In this document: one piece after another, positions 42,845-50,632 of the stretch | Layout of the letters: each line of letters starts with the position of its first letter | Numbering within the stretch: position 1 is the stretch's first letter | Source: an uncultured Ruminococcus sp. | Lineage (GTDB): Bacteria > Bacillota > Clostridia > Oscillospirales > Acutalibacteraceae | Reading direction: 5' to 3' | Assembly (NCBI GenBank): GCA_902798755.1 | Contig: CADBYC010000005.1 | Span: 24,891 to 88,890 of the forward strand | Length of the DNA: 64,000 bases | Position numbers and translations under genes: made by a program | The notes under the pieces: model-generated | What the model saw: the letters and a program-made list of their open reading frames with translations, nothing else | Database searches by the model: none | Told to the model about the DNA's origin: nothing

Positions 42845-42910
42845 ATGGAATATGCCACTATCATCACCTTAGTGGTGATACTGTGTATCATTATTTCCGT
42901 AAAAAAATAA
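42845..42910 (+). CDS. 21-residue hydrophobic peptide, candidate type I toxin
   Basis: MEYATIITLVVILCIIISVK plus a final lysine: a single membrane helix with a charged tail, the size and make-up of type I toxins such as Ibs or holin-like toxins, though no family match is claimed. AAGGAG at 42827-42832 and GAGGGTGAT close to the ATG supply a ribosome site. The frame is open upstream to ATG 42764 (48 residues in all) but that start has no ribosome site. The long leader can fold: CAGAGGG / CCCTCTG (about 42774-42800), and CCCTCT can alternatively pair with the ribosome-site AGAGGG. A bidirectional terminator overlaps the stop codon. Confidence 0.55.
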   Translation: MEYATIITLVVILCIIISVKK

Positions 42911-42941
42911 CCGCCCCTGTCTGCAAACATGGCGGTTATTT
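42905..42941. terminator. Shared bidirectional terminator of peptide mRNA and antisense RNA
   Basis: AAATAACCGCC (42905-42915) pairs perfectly with GGCGGTTATTT (42931-42941) over 11 bp, 15-base loop; T-runs on both strands (TTTTC to the right, TTTTTTTACGG on the minus strand). Confidence 0.85.
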
Positions 42942-42991
42942 TTCAATAACTAAAATGTAAGCGGCTAACCGTCTATCGGATAGCTCCTTGT
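42905..42991 (-). ncRNA. Predicted short antisense RNA facing the peptide gene
   Basis: A minus-strand transcript of about 85 bases is predicted from the consensus promoter at 42998-43025 to the bidirectional terminator. It overlaps the 3' end of the peptide mRNA. Its first 30 bases (complement of 42961-42990) resemble the first bases of the peptide mRNA: both carry CAAGGAGxTATC and a GxCGGTTAGCC block. It has no open frame of note. Best read as an antitoxin RNA; no expression data are available. Confidence 0.45.
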
Positions 42992-42997
42992 ATCTAT

Positions 42998-43025
42998 ATT
43001 ATATCACATTTCCTGCCCTTGTCAA
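42998..43025 (-). promoter_or_regulatory. Consensus promoter of the antisense RNA
   Basis: Minus-strand TTGACA (43020-43025) and TATAAT (42998-43003), 16-base spacer; both hexamers are perfect. No gene follows before the terminator. Confidence 0.75.
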
Positions 43026-43042
43026 TATGGCAGGCCTTTTTT

Positions 43043-43149
43043 TTCAATAGTCATTACGAAGCCCCTTTAGGGGCTGTGGCAATCTCAACCGATTAAAAAG
43101 GTTAAAGTGTCCGGTGGACTCTTTAGTGCTTGCACCGAGGGAGTTTATT
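43043..43149. repeat. Dispersed repeat family A, copy 2
   Basis: TTCAATAGTCATTACGAAGC, hairpin AGCCCCTTTAGGGGCT, GTGGCAATCTCAACCGATTA, TGTCCGGTGGACTCTTTAGT and GCTTGCACCGAGGGAGTTTA, in the same order as the copies at 29476 and 33307. It ends at the tatD stop. Confidence 0.85.
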
Positions 43150-43914
43150 TTATCCCGTCCCGTATAATTTTTTCGCATTCTCAGTAGTAATATCGATCAG
43201 CTCCTGCGAGTCCATTCCCCTGATCTCTGCGATCCTCTCTGCGGTGTAGGCAATGTTTCTGCTGTCGTTGCGCTTGCCGCGATAGGGCACGGGGGAGAGG
43301 TACGGCGCGTCGGTCTCGAGCAAAAGTCGGTCGAGCGGTACCGCCGCCGCGACCTCCACGGGCACGCGCGCATTTTTGAACGTGACCGTCCCGCCCAGCG
43401 AGATACTCATGCCGAGCTTTATCACCTCTTTGAGCATCTCGACTGAGCCCGAGTAACAGTGCATTAACCCCTTCGGCTGATATTTTCTGACCAACTCCAT
43501 CACGTCGCCGTGGGCTTCACGGTCGTGGATGACGACAGGCACGCCCAGCTCCTTCGCGAGCCGCAGCTGCTCCTCAAAGACGCGCTGCTGCAGCGGCTTT
43601 TCGATATCCCAGTGATAGTCCAGCCCTATCTCGCCGAGCGCTACCACCTTCGGGTGCCGGAGCATCTCCGTCAATTGATCGAGATAATCGTCCTCGAGTC
43701 CGTCGAGATTTTCGGGATGGATACCCGCGCAGGCGTATAGATGCGGATATTGTTCCGCGAATCCGATCGCTGTTTTCGCCGTCGCGATATCCACAGCGGC
43801 ATTCACGATATAGGAAACTCCGTTTTCAGGCATGGAGGAAAGAAGCGCGCTCCTGTCCTCGTCAAACCATTTGTCGTCATAATGCGCGTGCGCGTCAAAG
43901 ATGTTGTGTAGCAT
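43150..43914 (-). CDS. tatD: TatD family metal-dependent hydrolase/DNase
   Basis: A 254-residue TIM-barrel hydrolase. Metal ligands are in IFDAHAHYD, ALGEIGLDYH, VVIHDREAHGD, LMHCYSGSVEM and LLLETDAPYLSP; GKRNDSRNI follows as in the family. Members act as 3'-5' exonucleases or D-aminoacyl-tRNA deacylase-like enzymes. AAAGG lies before ATG 43914. It follows metG on the same strand, a conserved pairing in Firmicutes, although repeat C separates them by about 145 bases. Confidence 0.93.
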   Translation of the reverse strand: MLHNIFDAHAHYDDKWFDEDRSALLSSMPENGVSYIVNAAVDIATAKTAIGFAEQYPHLYACAGIHPENLDGLEDDYLDQLTEMLRHPKVVALGEIGLDYHWDIEKPLQQRVFEEQLRLAKELGVPVVIHDREAHGDVMELVRKYQPKGLMHCYSGSVEMLKEVIKLGMSISLGGTVTFKNARVPVEVAAAVPLDRLLLETDAPYLSPVPYRGKRNDSRNIAYTAERIAEIRGMDSQELIDITTENAKKLYGTG

Positions 43915-43935
43915 GATAATACCTTTCAAAGGAAT

Positions 43936-44051
43936 GTAGGGTACGGCGGTTTCCGACGTACCGCAGAATGACGGGCGTTTTTGATATCGAGATAGTACGA
44001 TAGGAACGAAACGCTGATGCCAAGCGGTACGTCGCAAGCGCCGTACCCTAC
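43936..44051. repeat. Palindromic dispersed repeat family C, copy 1
   Basis: Ends GTAGGGTACGGCGG and CGCCGTACCCTAC are inverted repeats; GACGTACCGCAGAATGACGG and AGCGGTACGTC lie inside. The second copy is at 56067-56179. It fills the tatD-metG gap. Confidence 0.85.
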
Positions 44052-44060
44052 AAATTTTTA

Positions 44061-46046
44061 TTATACAAGGCTTCCGCCGGGCAGGATACTGTCATCGATC
44101 GTGACGACCTTCAGCCCCTCGCCGCTCTCAGCGGAGAGGATCATGCCGCAGCTCTCGATACCCATCATCTTTCTGGGCGCGAGGTTCGCGACATAGGCGA
44201 TGTTCTTGCCCACGAGCTCCTCGGGGTCGTAGTATTCCGCGATACCCGAGAGGATCGTCCTCTCGCCCTCGCCGTCGTCGAGCGTGAATTTCAGGAGTTT
44301 CTTGCTCTTCTTGACCTTCTCGCACGCCAGCACCTTCGCGACTCTCAGCTCGACCTTCTCAAAGTCGTCGAACGCGATCTCGGGCTTGTGCTCGGGCAGC
44401 TCAAAGGCGGGAGCTTCAGCCTCTTCCTTCGGCTCATTGTTCTTGATGATGGCGTTGAGCGCTTCGATCTCCTTGTCTACGTCGATACGCGGGAAGATCG
44501 CCTCGCCGCGGTGTACGGTGATGTCAAGCGGCAGCACGCCGAACTTGTCCGCGTTCTCATAGCTCGCGTATTCACCCGCGCCGATCTGCTCAAATACCTT
44601 CGGCATCGTGGTCGGCATGAACGCCGACAGCAGGGTAGAAGCGATACGAATGCTCTCGAGCAGGTTGTACAGCACGGTCGCAAGGCGCGCCTTTTTGCTC
44701 TCGTCCTTGCCGAGGATCCACGGAGTAGTCTCGTCGATATATTTGTTCGCGCGGGATACGAGCTTGAAGATCTCCTCCAGCGCCATGTTCAGTCTGGTGT
44801 TCTCGACATGATCGTCCACTTTCGCTTTCAGAGCGGTCGCTACCGCCTTCAGATCGTCGTCAAATTCGCCGTCCTCGCGCTCCGTCGGCAGTGTTCCGCC
44901 GAAGTATTTGTCGATCATCGCGACCGTACGGCTTACAAGGTTGCCTAAACCGTTCGCAAGGTCGGTGTTGATACGGTTGATCATGATCTCATTACTGAAC
45001 GAGCTGTCCGCGCCCAGCGCCATCTCGCGCATGATATGGTAGCGGATCGCGTCCACGCCGTAGCGCTCGCCGAGGATAAACGGATCGACGACATTACCGA
45101 GAGATTTAGACATCTTTTGACCGTTGAAGGTGATCCAGCCGTGTACCGCGAGGTGCTGCGGGAGCGGCTGCTCCAGCGCCATCAGCATCGCGGGCCAGAT
45201 GATCGCGTGAAAGCGCATGATATCCTTCGCTACCATGTGTACGTCCGCGGGCCAGTACTTTTTGTAGTCGTCATACGCGCCGTTCTCGTAGCCCAGCGCG
45301 GTGATGTAGTTACTCAGCGCGTCGATCCATACATAGACGATGTGCTTTTGGTCAAAGGTGACGGGGATACCCCAGCTGAACGAGGTACGCGATACGCACA
45401 GGTCCTCAAGGCCGTAGGTCTTGTTGCCGTTTTCATCGATCGAGGGCTGCAGAAAGTTGTTGACCAATTCTGTCGCGCGTGTACGCGGACGCAGGTAATC
45501 GGTCTCGGTCAGCAGCTTTTCGATACGCTCCGCAAAGGGCGCCATCTTGAAGAAGTACGCTTCCTCTTTCGCTTCGATGACCTCTCTGCCGCAGTCGGGG
45601 CACTTGCCGTCGACTAACTGAGATTCCGTCCAGAAGCTCTCGCACGGGGTGCAGTATTTGCCTGCGTATTCGCCCTTGTAGATGTAGCCGCGGTCGTACA
45701 GCTCCTTAAAGATCTTCTGTACGCTCTCGACATGATAATCGTCGGTGGTGCGGATATAGCGGTCATAGTTGATGTTCATGTATTCCCACAGCTTCTTGAA
45801 GATCGCGACAATCTCGTCGACGTACTGCTTGGGGGTGATACCGCGTTCCTTTGCCTTTTCCTCTATCTTCTGACCGTGCTCGTCCGTACCGGTCAGGAAC
45901 ATCACGTCATACCCCTGCATTCGCTTGTAGCGGGCGATAGAGTCGCACGCGACGGTGGTATAGGTATGCCCGATATGGGGGTTGCCCGACGGATAATAGA
46001 TCGGGGTGGTGATGTAAAATGTCTTTTTCTCACATTCCTTGCACAT
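44061..46046 (-). CDS. metG: Methionyl-tRNA synthetase
   Basis: A 661-residue class I synthetase charging tRNA-Met. It shows TTPIYYPSGNPHIGHTYT (HIGH), a zinc knuckle CTPCESFWTESQLVDGKCPD with CGRE, the KMSKSLGN loop, an anticodon-binding helical domain, and a C-terminal tRNA-binding domain from about residue 555 (DFEKVELRVAKVLACEKVKK; NLAPRKMMGIESCGMILSA). GGAG is nine bases before the ATG. No T-box leader was seen upstream. Followed by tatD. Confidence 0.97.
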   Translation of the reverse strand: MCKECEKKTFYITTPIYYPSGNPHIGHTYTTVACDSIARYKRMQGYDVMFLTGTDEHGQKIEEKAKERGITPKQYVDEIVAIFKKLWEYMNINYDRYIRTTDDYHVESVQKIFKELYDRGYIYKGEYAGKYCTPCESFWTESQLVDGKCPDCGREVIEAKEEAYFFKMAPFAERIEKLLTETDYLRPRTRATELVNNFLQPSIDENGNKTYGLEDLCVSRTSFSWGIPVTFDQKHIVYVWIDALSNYITALGYENGAYDDYKKYWPADVHMVAKDIMRFHAIIWPAMLMALEQPLPQHLAVHGWITFNGQKMSKSLGNVVDPFILGERYGVDAIRYHIMREMALGADSSFSNEIMINRINTDLANGLGNLVSRTVAMIDKYFGGTLPTEREDGEFDDDLKAVATALKAKVDDHVENTRLNMALEEIFKLVSRANKYIDETTPWILGKDESKKARLATVLYNLLESIRIASTLLSAFMPTTMPKVFEQIGAGEYASYENADKFGVLPLDITVHRGEAIFPRIDVDKEIEALNAIIKNNEPKEEAEAPAFELPEHKPEIAFDDFEKVELRVAKVLACEKVKKSKKLLKFTLDDGEGERTILSGIAEYYDPEELVGKNIAYVANLAPRKMMGIESCGMILSAESGEGLKVVTIDDSILPGGSLV

Positions 46047-46180
46047 GGGTGTTCACTCCTGTAATGATAGTTGGCAGTTCGTGGTCGTTTCTCCACAAAT
46101 GCCTATACAAATTTAGTATAATACATTTTATATGAAAATGCAATCCTATTTATCCGACGTATCATAATCAAGCAAATAAA

Positions 46181-46209
46181 TTGACAATAAAAGAAATAAA
46201 CGGTATAAT
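46181..46209 (+). promoter_or_regulatory. Consensus promoter for the acyltransferase gene
   Basis: TTGACA (46181-46186), 17 bases, TATAAT (46204-46209): perfect consensus. The leader to 46295 contains a short inverted pair (GACTGTCGATCGACAATC). Confidence 0.85.
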
Positions 46210-46294
46210 CATAAGGATAGTTGGAAATATCTGACTGTCGATCGACAATCACGACGCAGGGGAAAGATTACGCGTCGCAAATTTGGGGGTTTTT

Positions 46295-47446
46295 ATGACT
46301 TCACGAAAAACATTCAACCTGTTCACGATCAGTGAAGCGCGCAACGTGATCTTCGGTATAGCGACGCTCTGGATCGGACTGTTCCATTCCGATTATATGA
46401 CACTCTCGCGCATCACCGATAATCAGTTCTTCATCGATCTGTTCGGTTCCTTCCGTGGTATGGGCAACATCGGCGTCGACATGTTCCTGTTCCTGTCGGG
46501 TATAGGACTGTACTTCTCGTACAGCAAGGACAGCCACGTCCTCAGCTTCTGGAAAAAGCGCCTCAAGCGCGTCCTGCCTACCGCTCTGCTGATCGGTATC
46601 TTCTATTTCTCGTTCCGCTATGCGACGGGCCGCTACAATTCCGGTCTGCCGCACTATCTGAGCCGTATCTCGTTCACCTATTTCTTCTTCAAGGGTGAGC
46701 GCGTGTTCTGGTTCATCTCGGTGATCTTAGCGCTGTATATCGTGTTCCCGATCTTCTACAAGCTCATCGAGCGCTTCCGCCTGTGGGGTATGCTCGGACT
46801 GGTCGCCGTCATCGTTGCCGGCACCTTCCTCGTCAGAGCCGTCGCTCCCGGCTTCTACAGCTACTGGGAGATCGCCCTGTGCCGCGTCCCGTCTTTCGTC
46901 ATCGGTATCTGGGCGGGCAAGTTCGTCATGGAGAAGCGGGAGATCAACCGCAATTGGCTGTGGTTCTTTTTAGCGCTCGCCGTCGGTATGACCGCGCTTC
47001 TCGCTAACTATTCTCCGATCATGAACTCGCTTGTTCCCGGCTACAATAAAGAGGTCGAGCCGATGTATATCTTCTTCTATCGCTACACCGGTACTATTCT
47101 GGCGATCACGCTGGTCATCCTGCTCAGCTGGCTGTGTACCACGATCCGCCACAAGGGCAGAGGCAACCTGCTGCGCAACTTCTTTGAGTTCGTCGGCATG
47201 TACTCGATGGAGTATTACATGATCTATCTGAACGTCAACCATTACATCGAGCGTGTTTATCAGACAAAGCCCGAGCATCAGTTCATGCTCTACTTCGGCA
47301 GCTTTGTCGTATCGCTCGCGCTTTGCGTACTGGTGCGCAAGGTCTGCGACTACTTCATGGCTTATATGCAGAGAAAGCCCAAGGATCTCGAAGAGCTGAG
47401 AGCCGCGCGCAAGGCGCTCAAGGCTGAGAGAAAGAAAAAAGCATAA
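46295..47446 (+). CDS. Acyltransferase family 3 membrane protein
   Basis: A 383-residue polytopic protein of the OafA/WecH group that acylates extracytoplasmic sugars. About ten helices; family motifs include FRGMGNIGVDMFLFLSGIGL (the G-V-D-x-F-F-x-L-S-G element), RLKRVLPTALLIGIFYFSF, FWFISVILALYIVFPIFYKL and SMEYYMIYLNVNHYIERVYQ. The cytoplasmic C-terminus is strongly basic. GGGGG precedes ATG 46295. It converges with the glycosyl/glycerophosphotransferase, possibly decorating the same wall polymer. Confidence 0.9.
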   Translation: MTSRKTFNLFTISEARNVIFGIATLWIGLFHSDYMTLSRITDNQFFIDLFGSFRGMGNIGVDMFLFLSGIGLYFSYSKDSHVLSFWKKRLKRVLPTALLIGIFYFSFRYATGRYNSGLPHYLSRISFTYFFFKGERVFWFISVILALYIVFPIFYKLIERFRLWGMLGLVAVIVAGTFLVRAVAPGFYSYWEIALCRVPSFVIGIWAGKFVMEKREINRNWLWFFLALAVGMTALLANYSPIMNSLVPGYNKEVEPMYIFFYRYTGTILAITLVILLSWLCTTIRHKGRGNLLRNFFEFVGMYSMEYYMIYLNVNHYIERVYQTKPEHQFMLYFGSFVVSLALCVLVRKVCDYFMAYMQRKPKDLEELRAARKALKAERKKKA

Positions 47447-47462
47447 CAGATATCAAAAAACG

Positions 47463-47490
47463 ATCCCGCTGTCAAGCACGACAGCGGGAT
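47463..47490. terminator. Bidirectional terminator
   Basis: ATCCCGCTGTC and GACAGCGGGAT, an 11-bp perfect stem with a six-base loop, TTTTTG to the right and TTTTTTGATATC on the minus strand. It lies between convergent genes. Confidence 0.85.
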
Positions 47491-47501
47491 TTTTGTATCG
47501 T

Positions 47502-50213
47502 TTATTTTCTTAACTTGTCCTTGTCCACCTGCTGCTGGAACTTCATGATCTCGTCATAGATCCTCCGGCAGTTGTTGTGATCGTCATAGTGATAGAAGTC
47601 CTCGACTCTCGCAATGTATTCGGGCTTCATCTGACAGCCGTTCTCCATGTATTCGCACAGCGTATCGACCAACTGCGCCGAGGTAGTGCAGATCTCGCCG
47701 AAGCCCATCGTGTCGTAGAAGAATCCGCCGTCGTCATAATGCGCGGGCAGCTCGTCGGGGTGGAAGTACACCAGCGGCTTCTTCATGTACGCAAAGTCGA
47801 ACTGCACGCCAGAGTAGTCCGTCACCATCAGGCTCGATTCCGTCAGGATCTTCTCATAGCTCATGTCGCCGACGGAGGAGATGACCTCCACATACGGGTC
47901 GGGCGTGTAATCGTTCACCTGCGCGCTCAGGATCGGGTGCAGCAGATACTTGATCTTGTAGCCCGTGCGTTTCGCGGTCTCGATCAGCTTGTGGTCGTTG
48001 ATAAGATCGTTATAGATACGGTAGTAGACCGTGTTCTTGAAGTCGGGATTATACGAGCGCTGTTCGCCCTCGCTGGTCGTGACAGGCATCGCGTTGTACA
48101 TACGCCACGTCGGGGTGATCAGGATCTGCTTTCGGTCGTTGTTGATCAGTCCGTCATATCTGCCGATACCAGTCATCTTGATGATGTCCGTGCCCTTGTA
48201 GCTGTACGCGTGATTGTTCAGATTCTTCTCTTCATACTTAGAGGCGATGAAGTACATGCGCGTGTTGTCGATGATACGCTGCTGCGCCATCGCGCATTTC
48301 TGTACGCTCAATCCGTGCTGTAAGCACATGGTCGGGAAGTTGCACAGGTCGCGGATAAAGCGGCTCTTGTCCAGACTGTAGCCGTTGAAGGGGAAGGTCT
48401 GGGAGTTGGTGATCAGGGTGATATCCGCGTTCAGGAACGCCATCTTGTGCTTCAGAGAGCCTGTCTTGACAGGATGCAGACCGTCCTTCTTCATCTGCTT
48501 GTAGTCAGAGGTGTTTTTGTCGATGATATAGTAGCGGTGGATGCCGTCCTTCTTGTCCTTACAGAAGCGGTACAGGTATTCACAGCTGTCGCCGCCTTTG
48601 TACAGCTTGTCGTACATCAGCCAGATGCGCTTGTTCTTGTAGAACGGACGCGTCAGCCAGTACTGTATACGGGTGATGAAGGTGCGCTTGCTCTCTCTGA
48701 AAACGCCCGGCAGATAATGCAGCTCCCTGCTCAACGTCTTTTTCTTCGAAGCATGCTCGATCACAAGGTCGCGGTTATCCGCGATGGTCGCCATGTATTT
48801 GTTGAAGCGCCAGTAGCTTCCCGCGGGATTGGCGGAGAACTTCGCCCAGTGGTGCAGGTAAGAGAACTGCAGCGGCACAAGCGTGTTCTTGTATTTTGCG
48901 AAGAAGCTCAGCTTCTGCTTTGACAGGTTATCGTCGATCGGCAGCTCTAAGCGAAAGGTGAATTTTTTATACGCGCTGATACCGAAGTATTTCGTCAGGG
49001 AGTAGCGGTCGTTATCGACAAGGTCGATGCGCTTGCCGTTCCATACGGCATACAGCTCGATATTGTTCAGGTTGAAAACCTGACGGAAGGACCCGTCCAG
49101 CAGGATCTTGCCGTCGCAGTAATCCAGTACGTGCAGACCCACTCTCTGTCCCTGCATACGCGCTACCACGACGTCATTGACGTCCAGCACTACGTCCTCG
49201 TTGCCCTCGCTCAGGTGCTGGGGCATATTGTACAGCGTCTGACCGTATTTGAGCATGTAGAACATCTCGGCGGCTTCTTCGCTGTAGCCCAGCGCCTTGT
49301 ACTTGCCCGCGTTGAGAATGATGGTGTCGCTGAGCAGGTTCAGCACCTTTTTGCACGCATCAAAGAAGCTATCCAGCTCCTCCGCGCTCATATTTCGCTT
49401 GTTGCGGTTGTTCATGTTGGCGAGGAATCTTGCCGACACCGCGTACATCATGTAGAACTGGATGTAATAGGGGATCGTGCCGTCACTGTTTTTGAAGCGC
49501 TCCGCAAGCGGGAGCAAAAAGTGCTCAATGCTTTCCCGATACCACTCGATATGGTTCGAGGGCACGAAGTACGCCGAGTCGTCGCTCAGCGGCATAAAGG
49601 TGTTGAAGTTCGCTTCTCCCATCGCGTAGTAGGTCGGATAGTCGTTCTGCAGTCGGAGCATCACATCGTGGAAGAATTCATATTTCAGCGATTCGTCCGC
49701 AGGATATTTTTTTAGCACCTCGCTCTTGATGATATTGCCGTCCAGCTCCATCTGTAAGAGATTGGGGTTGTTGCGAATGTCCGCGACCGTATTCTGGAAC
49801 TTTATGGGCACATTCGTGCGGCTGATATATTTGTAGCGTGTGTATACAGGATTGATGCAGAAGCGCTGCGGTGCTGCGAACGCATACGGCTTTTTCAGCG
49901 TCAGCGCCTTCAAAGCGTTGACAAAGTAGTGGCTGCCAAAGACGTCGCCCGGACGCGCTACGATCGCGCAGTCTGTGTCAAGCTCTTTCAAAGCGGCGTT
50001 ATACGCCTTCGCCTCATTCGCTTCGGGAACGCTCACAATCTTGACGTTCGTGTAAGAAGCGAGCTTTTCCTTTGCGCTCTGCTCCTTTGTTCCGTCCGCT
50101 ACCAAAAGCTGCAGCTGTGATGTATTCACTTTTCTCTGATTGTTCAGAGAGTCAGCGGTTTTCAGGATAAGGTCAGATGTCTCGATATAAGGCACAATAA
50201 CTGAGACGGTCAT
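47502..50213 (-). CDS. GT2 glycosyltransferase fused to TagF-like glycerophosphotransferase
   Basis: A 903-residue protein. Residues 1 to about 240 are a GT2-like domain (VSVIVPYIETSDLILKTADS; CAIVARPGDVFGSHYF in place of the usual DxD). The C-terminal third is a CDP-glycerol glycerophosphotransferase (TagF/Glyphos_transf) domain: RFIRDLCNFPTMCLQHGLSV, QILITPTWRMYN, YLLHPILSAQVNDY, MSYEKILTESSLMVTDYSGV, QFDFAYMKKPLVYFHPDELP. The middle is all-beta and unassigned. It likely builds a teichoic-acid-like polymer. The GT2 half may be degenerate. No tagD was found in the window. Confidence 0.85.
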   Translation of the reverse strand: MTVSVIVPYIETSDLILKTADSLNNQRKVNTSQLQLLVADGTKEQSAKEKLASYTNVKIVSVPEANEAKAYNAALKELDTDCAIVARPGDVFGSHYFVNALKALTLKKPYAFAAPQRFCINPVYTRYKYISRTNVPIKFQNTVADIRNNPNLLQMELDGNIIKSEVLKKYPADESLKYEFFHDVMLRLQNDYPTYYAMGEANFNTFMPLSDDSAYFVPSNHIEWYRESIEHFLLPLAERFKNSDGTIPYYIQFYMMYAVSARFLANMNNRNKRNMSAEELDSFFDACKKVLNLLSDTIILNAGKYKALGYSEEAAEMFYMLKYGQTLYNMPQHLSEGNEDVVLDVNDVVVARMQGQRVGLHVLDYCDGKILLDGSFRQVFNLNNIELYAVWNGKRIDLVDNDRYSLTKYFGISAYKKFTFRLELPIDDNLSKQKLSFFAKYKNTLVPLQFSYLHHWAKFSANPAGSYWRFNKYMATIADNRDLVIEHASKKKTLSRELHYLPGVFRESKRTFITRIQYWLTRPFYKNKRIWLMYDKLYKGGDSCEYLYRFCKDKKDGIHRYYIIDKNTSDYKQMKKDGLHPVKTGSLKHKMAFLNADITLITNSQTFPFNGYSLDKSRFIRDLCNFPTMCLQHGLSVQKCAMAQQRIIDNTRMYFIASKYEEKNLNNHAYSYKGTDIIKMTGIGRYDGLINNDRKQILITPTWRMYNAMPVTTSEGEQRSYNPDFKNTVYYRIYNDLINDHKLIETAKRTGYKIKYLLHPILSAQVNDYTPDPYVEVISSVGDMSYEKILTESSLMVTDYSGVQFDFAYMKKPLVYFHPDELPAHYDDGGFFYDTMGFGEICTTSAQLVDTLCEYMENGCQMKPEYIARVEDFYHYDDHNNCRRIYDEIMKFQQQVDKDKLRK

Positions 50214-50462
50214 ATTCTTTCCCCTTTCATGGAGCGTTTAACGTGTGATCGTTGTTCAATTTCATTCACTTTACGCTCTTTTTCAACTATATATCATACC
50301 ATATCTATGCGCTTTTTGTCAATAAACCCACAACCGATAGAGATTACAGTCTTGATACTAAAACACCTTTAAAAACCTCAGATAAATCCTGTCTTTATTG
50401 ATATCCCGCTTCATACCGTCAAACTGTCCAGTTTTGCCGCTTTAAACGCCTGATTCTTTGAC

Positions 50463-50491
50463 TTGATAAATCACTAAAACTTAGCTATAAT
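50463..50491 (+). promoter_or_regulatory. Distal promoter of the arginine operon
   Basis: TTGATA (50463-50468), 17 bases, TATAAT (50486-50491), about 140 bases before argG. The stretch 50214-50462 upstream shows nothing else clear. Confidence 0.6.
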
Positions 50492-50540
50492 GGTATATGG
50501 AATTTGTCAAGATTGACATATTTTGCAAGTTGTTGCAATA

Positions 50541-50615
50541 ATATGCAGAAATAACTTGACAAATATGCAGAATAGTGTATAATAAATGCATAAACTTCAA
50601 AAATAAATGCATATT
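50541..50615 (+). promoter_or_regulatory. Phased ATGCA repeats, probable ArgR operator
   Basis: ATGCA occurs at 50543, 50565, 50586 and 50607, at intervals of 22, 21 and 21 bp (two helical turns), in AT-rich context (ATATGCAGAA twice, AAATGCATAAAC, AAATGCATATTC). The arrangement covers the -35 box, the start of transcription and the leader. Tandem ARG boxes are known to sit at about 21-bp centres. The match to the ARG-box sequence is only partial. Confidence 0.5.
50556..50583 (+). promoter_or_regulatory. Proximal consensus promoter of argG
   Basis: TTGACA (50556-50561), 16 bases, TATAAT (50578-50583), embedded in the phased ATGCA array. Confidence 0.8.
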
Positions 50616-50632
50616 CATTCGGAGGTATCATT

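Noticed and set aside
46047-46180. Possible T-box or riboswitch before metG
   Set aside because: No T-box consensus, specifier-like stem or long structured leader is visible; only AT-rich spacer.
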